Origin: Alphaproteobacteria bacterium
Lineage (GTDB): Bacteria; Pseudomonadota; Alphaproteobacteria; Thalassobaculales; Thalassobaculaceae
Assembly (NCBI GenBank): GCA_024742605.1
Contig: JANSYC010000004.1
Location: forward strand, 1 to 64,000
Length of the DNA: 64,000 bases
Reading direction: 5' to 3'
The position numbers were made by a program, and so were the translations under genes. This document shows, in pieces, positions 60,975 through 64,000 of the stretch (the stretch's first letter is position 1; each line of letters starts with the position of its first letter). The notes beneath the pieces are model-generated. The model saw nothing but the letters and a program-made list of their open reading frames with translations, was not told where the DNA came from and did no database searches.

Positions 60975-61349
60975 ATGGCTATCGCGCAATCCATAAGCGG
61001 AACTCAAGGGACGACCGGCCTCTTCGGCGCGGCGTCCGTTGGCGTGGGCTTGCGGGTTGGTTTGCAGGCCATAAGGGGTAGTGAGGAAGCGCTTGCCCAG
61101 ATCGCCGAGGCGCGCGAGGCGGCTGCCGAAGTCGCACGTGAGAATCTGGCCCGGGCCCGAGACGATGCCGCCCGCGCCGAAAGGTTGGAGCGTGCCGCGA
61201 GGACCGATCGCGTCGAAGCTCCCGAGCAGGACGACCGTCGGGTCGAGCAAAGCTCCGCACCTGTTGTCTCCGCATCTGCGGTCAATGACACGTCCTCCAT
61301 TGATCCCCAGGATACGGTACGCGGCGGACTTTTGGACGTAACCGTCTGA
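60975..61349 (+). CDS. Small coiled-coil orphan protein, C terminus RGGLLDVTV
   Basis: A 124-residue protein that I do not recognise. It starts with a Gly/Thr/Ser-rich MAIAQSISGTQGTTGLFGA, then a long charged helix with heptad character (EEALAQIAEAREAAAEVARE and on to ARAERLERAARTDRV, about residues 37-80). A Ser/Asp-rich linker follows, and it ends RGGLLDVTV. It has no signal peptide or cysteine. A strong GAGGGAG precedes the ATG. Its two ends echo the orphan at 10216. It sits inside the polyamine locus but has no obvious role there; it may be an unrelated insertion with its own promoter. Confidence 0.72.
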   Translation: MAIAQSISGTQGTTGLFGAASVGVGLRVGLQAIRGSEEALAQIAEAREAAAEVARENLARARDDAARAERLERAARTDRVEAPEQDDRRVEQSSAPVVSASAVNDTSSIDPQDTVRGGLLDVTV

Positions 61350-61522
61350 CGGTCGCTTGACGGCCGCAGCCCGGCCGTCCTTTCAACACCATCTCCGATG
61401 AATGTCCCATGGGATTGCTCATCCGCGTCGTTGACAGCCCCCCTCACGATGGCATTCAATTTCGGCAACGTACAAGTTTGAACGCGCGTGACAAATGCGC
61501 GTCAATGGACAGAGGATTTTCC

Positions 61523-62599
61523 ATGGCACATTGCAAACCTTTCCGCCCGAGCCGTCGGTCTTTTCTTGCGGGGACAGGCGCCGTCGCCGCAGGTCTGACC
61601 TTTTTGCCGAAAGCCGGGTTCTCGGCGGAAGAGAAGGTCGTCAATTTTTACAATTGGGACACCTATATCGGCGAAACCACCTTGGACGACTTCAAGGGCG
61701 CGAGCGGGATCGAGGTCAACATGGACCTGTTCGCCGACAATGCCGAGTTGTTCGCAAAATTGAAGGAAGGCAACCCGGGCTATGACGTGATCGTGCCGTC
61801 GAACGACTACGTTGAGCGCATGGTCGCGGCCAACATGCTGATGAAGCTTGATCATTCCAAGATCCCGAACATCGCGAACATTGATCTGGCGTTCATGAAC
61901 CCGAACCACGACCCGGGACGGGTCTACTCGCTGCCCTACATGTGGGGCACGATCGGCATCGGCTACCGCAAGAGCCGGGTGGACGGGGTGCCGGACAGCT
62001 GGAAATGGTTGTACGAAAGCGACCAGTACGCGGGAAAGATCGCGCTGTTGGGCACACCGAGCACGGTGATCCAGATCGCCTGCAAGTATTTGGGCTATCC
62101 GCTGAACGAAAGCGATCCCGCGAAGTTGGAGAAGGCTGCCGATCTGATCATCAAGCAGAAGCCGAGTATCAAGGTTTTCGCTGACGACAACGGCCAGGAT
62201 CTGTTGCTGTCCGGCGAGGTCGACCTCACCATGGAGTGGAACGGTGATATCCTGCAGGTGATGGCGGAGGACGATGATATCTCCTACGTGGTTCCGAAGG
62301 AGGGAGGCCTTCTGTGGGAGGACACGCTTGCGATCCCCACCGGCGCACCGCATCCGGAGAACGCGCACGCCTTCATGAACTATGTTCTGGATGCCGAGGC
62401 CGGCGCGGCGATTGCTGACTTCATCCAATACGCCACCCCGAATGCCGCTGCCAAGGCTCTGATGGACAAGAGCTATACGGAAAACCCCGCGATCTTCCCG
62501 CCGGACGAGACCGTCAAGAATTCCGAGGTGGCGATCTATCAGGGCCCGGAATACAGCCAGCTGATCGACCGCCTGTGGACCAAGATCAACGCCGCCTGA
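61523..62599 (+). CDS. Polyamine ABC transporter substrate-binding protein (PotD/PotF type)
   Basis: A 358-residue periplasmic receptor. The leader is Tat-like (SRRSFLAGTGAVAAGLTFLP) with mature start near AEEKVVNFYNWDTYIG. YNWDTYI, DLFADNAELFAKLKEGNPGYDVIVPS, YSLPYMWGTIGIGYR, and VDLTMEWNGDILQVMAEDDD are the expected polyamine-binding landmarks (aromatics and acids that grip the amines). The ATG at 61523 is set by AGAGGA 7 bp upstream; one at 61505 has no ribosome site. It is followed by two permease genes; the ATPase gene must lie beyond the right edge. Confidence 0.9.
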   Translation: MAHCKPFRPSRRSFLAGTGAVAAGLTFLPKAGFSAEEKVVNFYNWDTYIGETTLDDFKGASGIEVNMDLFADNAELFAKLKEGNPGYDVIVPSNDYVERMVAANMLMKLDHSKIPNIANIDLAFMNPNHDPGRVYSLPYMWGTIGIGYRKSRVDGVPDSWKWLYESDQYAGKIALLGTPSTVIQIACKYLGYPLNESDPAKLEKAADLIIKQKPSIKVFADDNGQDLLLSGEVDLTMEWNGDILQVMAEDDDISYVVPKEGGLLWEDTLAIPTGAPHPENAHAFMNYVLDAEAGAAIADFIQYATPNAAAKALMDKSYTENPAIFPPDETVKNSEVAIYQGPEYSQLIDRLWTKINAA

Positions 62600-62626
62600 T
62601 CCGCGCGGCATAGGGGAGGGTGAGGG

Positions 62627-63547
62627 ATGGAAGACTGGCGGCGGACTCCGCTGGTCTTCTGGGTGACCAGTCTGCCGCCCACCCTCTGGCTCGTCGTTTT
62701 CTTCCTGATCCCTCTCGCGCTCGTCTGGGTCATGAGCTTCGGCGAGCTGGACGGGCTGATCGACATCAAGATCACCGGGACGCTGGCGAACTACGCCCGC
62801 GCGCTCGATCCGCTCTACCTCGAAGTCTTCGGAAAGTCCCTGGTGTTCGCCGGGTTCACCACGGTGATCTCACTGCTGGTCGGGTTTCCGGTGGCCCTGG
62901 CGATCGTGTTCGCAAGCCCGAGATGGCGGCCGATCCTGCTGCTGCTGGTGATTCTGCCGTTCTGGACCAACCTCCTGATCCGGACCTATGCGCTGATCGC
63001 CGTACTGCGGGTGCGGGGCTTTGCGAATTTCTCCCTGGAATGGCTCTGGGACCAGGGAAACACCGTCCTCGCGCTGATGGGGCTCGGCTCCTACCAGCTG
63101 CTGGGGGACCGGTTCGAGCCGCTGGAACTGCTCTACAACAACACCGCCGTGGTGATCGGGCTGGTCTATGTGCACATGCCGTTCATGATCCTGCCGCTCT
63201 ACGCGGCCTTGGAGCGGTTGGATCGGTCGCTGATCGAGGCCGCGCTCGACCTGGGGGCGTCGCAGTTCCGGGCGTTCCTGACGGTGGTGGTTCCGTTGGC
63301 CTTGCCCGGGATCATCTCCGGCGGAATTCTGGTCTTCATTCCCGCCCTGGGCTCGTTTCTGACCCCGGATCTGCTCGGCGGTACCGACAGCCAGATGATC
63401 GCGAATGTGATCGAGCGCCAGTTCAAGGGCGCCAATGATTGGCCGTTCGGCGCCGCCTTGTCCTTTCTGCTGATGTATCTGACCTTCGCGGCCCTGACGG
63501 TCCGCGCCTTGGTCAATCGGCGGGCGGAACGGAGGGGGGGCGCATGA
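62627..63547 (+). CDS. Polyamine ABC transporter permease (PotB/PotH type)
   Basis: A 306-residue inner-membrane protein with about six helices. SLPPTLWLVVFFLIPLALVWVMSF is TM1. YVHMPFMILPLYAALERLDRSLIEAALDLGAS contains the EAA loop that docks with the ATPase. VVPLALPGIISGGILVFIPALGSFLTPDLLGG and FAALTVRALVNRRAERR follow at the C terminus. It lies 27 bp after the receptor gene and overlaps the next permease by 4 bp (ATGA). Confidence 0.92.
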   Translation: MEDWRRTPLVFWVTSLPPTLWLVVFFLIPLALVWVMSFGELDGLIDIKITGTLANYARALDPLYLEVFGKSLVFAGFTTVISLLVGFPVALAIVFASPRWRPILLLLVILPFWTNLLIRTYALIAVLRVRGFANFSLEWLWDQGNTVLALMGLGSYQLLGDRFEPLELLYNNTAVVIGLVYVHMPFMILPLYAALERLDRSLIEAALDLGASQFRAFLTVVVPLALPGIISGGILVFIPALGSFLTPDLLGGTDSQMIANVIERQFKGANDWPFGAALSFLLMYLTFAALTVRALVNRRAERRGGA

Positions 63548-64000
63548 ATCTTGCCGCACTGTTCCGGCATCGCGAGCCGATCGGCCCGCTGGAGTACACC
63601 AGACGCACCTGGATGCGGCTGACGCTGCTCGCGACCTTCGTGTTTCTCTATGCTCCGATCGTCACCCTGGTCGCGTTCAGCTTCAACGACAGCCGCCGCA
63701 ACATCGTCTGGCGCGGGTTCAGCCTGAAGTACTACGAGAAGGCATTGGCGAATGACGGGCTGATCGAGGCGTTCGTCAACTCGCTGACCATTGCCTTCGT
63801 GCAGACGATCATCGCGACGATCCTGGGTGCGCTGACCGCTCTGCTGCTGTGGCGGTTTCGGTTTCCGTTCCGAGGCGGCTACGAGGGGGCGATGGCGCTG
63901 CCGATCGTGATCCCGGAGATCTGCATGGGCGTTGCGATGCTGGCCTTCTTCTCACGGGTCGGCTGGCCGACCGACCTGCCGTGGCCGCTCAACCTGTCCG
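63544..64000 (+). CDS. Polyamine ABC transporter permease (PotC/PotI type), partial
   Basis: The first 152 residues of the second permease; the right edge cuts it. MNLAALFRHREPIGPLEYTR leads into TM1 (LTLLATFVFLYAPIVTLVAFSFN), NDSRRNIVWRGFSLKYYEKAL follows, then EAFVNSLTIAFVQTIIATILGAL and GAMALPIVIPEICMGVAML. SFN and the following SLKYYEK loop are typical of PotC. The ATG overlaps the stop of the first permease. The EAA loop and last helices lie beyond the window. Confidence 0.9.
   Translation, partial: MNLAALFRHREPIGPLEYTRRTWMRLTLLATFVFLYAPIVTLVAFSFNDSRRNIVWRGFSLKYYEKALANDGLIEAFVNSLTIAFVQTIIATILGALTALLLWRFRFPFRGGYEGAMALPIVIPEICMGVAMLAFFSRVGWPTDLPWPLNLS

Noticed and set aside
1-64000. tRNA, rRNA, transposase, phage or CRISPR features
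   Set aside because: None was recognised in the spacers or open frames. The search was by eye, so a divergent RNA gene could be missed.

Overview
The window is GC-rich, densely coded chromosomal DNA from an alphaproteobacterium. A Rhodospirillales-like marine or soil lineage fits best. The evidence is gene content and order (dxs-ispA-xseB with a histone-deacetylase-like gene nearby, a PhnD-like/XRE pair, Zur with a COG0523 GTPase, ligase-associated helicase and PdeM, a TAXI-type TRAP system) and the codon bias. I see no rRNA, tRNA, CRISPR array, insertion sequence or prophage. Both ends cut genes: a CPA2 antiporter on the left and a polyamine ABC permease on the right.

Layout. 1-12.8 kb: antiporter fragment; three iron-alcohol-dehydrogenase-fold genes, the third degenerate; an O-methyltransferase; a DEDDh exonuclease; a branched-chain-type aminotransferase; a VOC protein; a PhnD-like protein and XRE regulator divergent from a fatty acid desaturase; a second small XRE regulator; a short orphan protein; a glycosyltransferase. 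12.9-17.6 kb: a D-threonine-aldolase-like enzyme, then two paralogous pentapeptide-repeat proteins around a small secreted protein. 17.8-28.2 kb: RND pump with its fusion protein, TRAP permease fusion, divergent zur/COG0523 pair, AEC transporter, PaaY-like protein, flavin reductase. 28.2-35.4 kb: dxs-ispA-xseB, two divergent transglutaminase-like genes, a deacetylase-like hydrolase and a TAXI receptor that probably serves the TRAP permease 10 kb away.

35.5-46.1 kb looks like a photo-oxidative (singlet oxygen) stress island. On the plus strand lie a DUF6134 protein, an FeS-type photolyase, an SDR and a SnoaL-like protein. Converging on them is a six-gene minus-strand run: CPD photolyase, FAD amine-oxidase-like protein, DUF1365, Cfa-like lipid methyltransferase, GPH-type MFS transporter and DUF3833 lipoprotein. 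A TGATCC-N16-CGTA element, as used by RpoE/ChrR-type ECF sigma factors, lies just ahead of the photolyase, and a second copy overlaps the start of the DUF3833 gene. No sigma factor or ChrR gene is inside the window.

46-52.7 kb: PdeM and the ligase-associated helicase, DUF427, a DapA-like lyase with an overlapping alpha/beta hydrolase, and alanine dehydrogenase. 52.7-64 kb: a polyamine uptake and catabolism locus. Glutamate-putrescine-ligase-type and oxidase genes run leftward and continue into two tandem NanM-like methyltransferases. A second ligase, a class III aminotransferase and PotF/PotH/PotI-type transporter genes run rightward. A small coiled-coil orphan and a 468-bp unexplained spacer sit between the two rightward groups.
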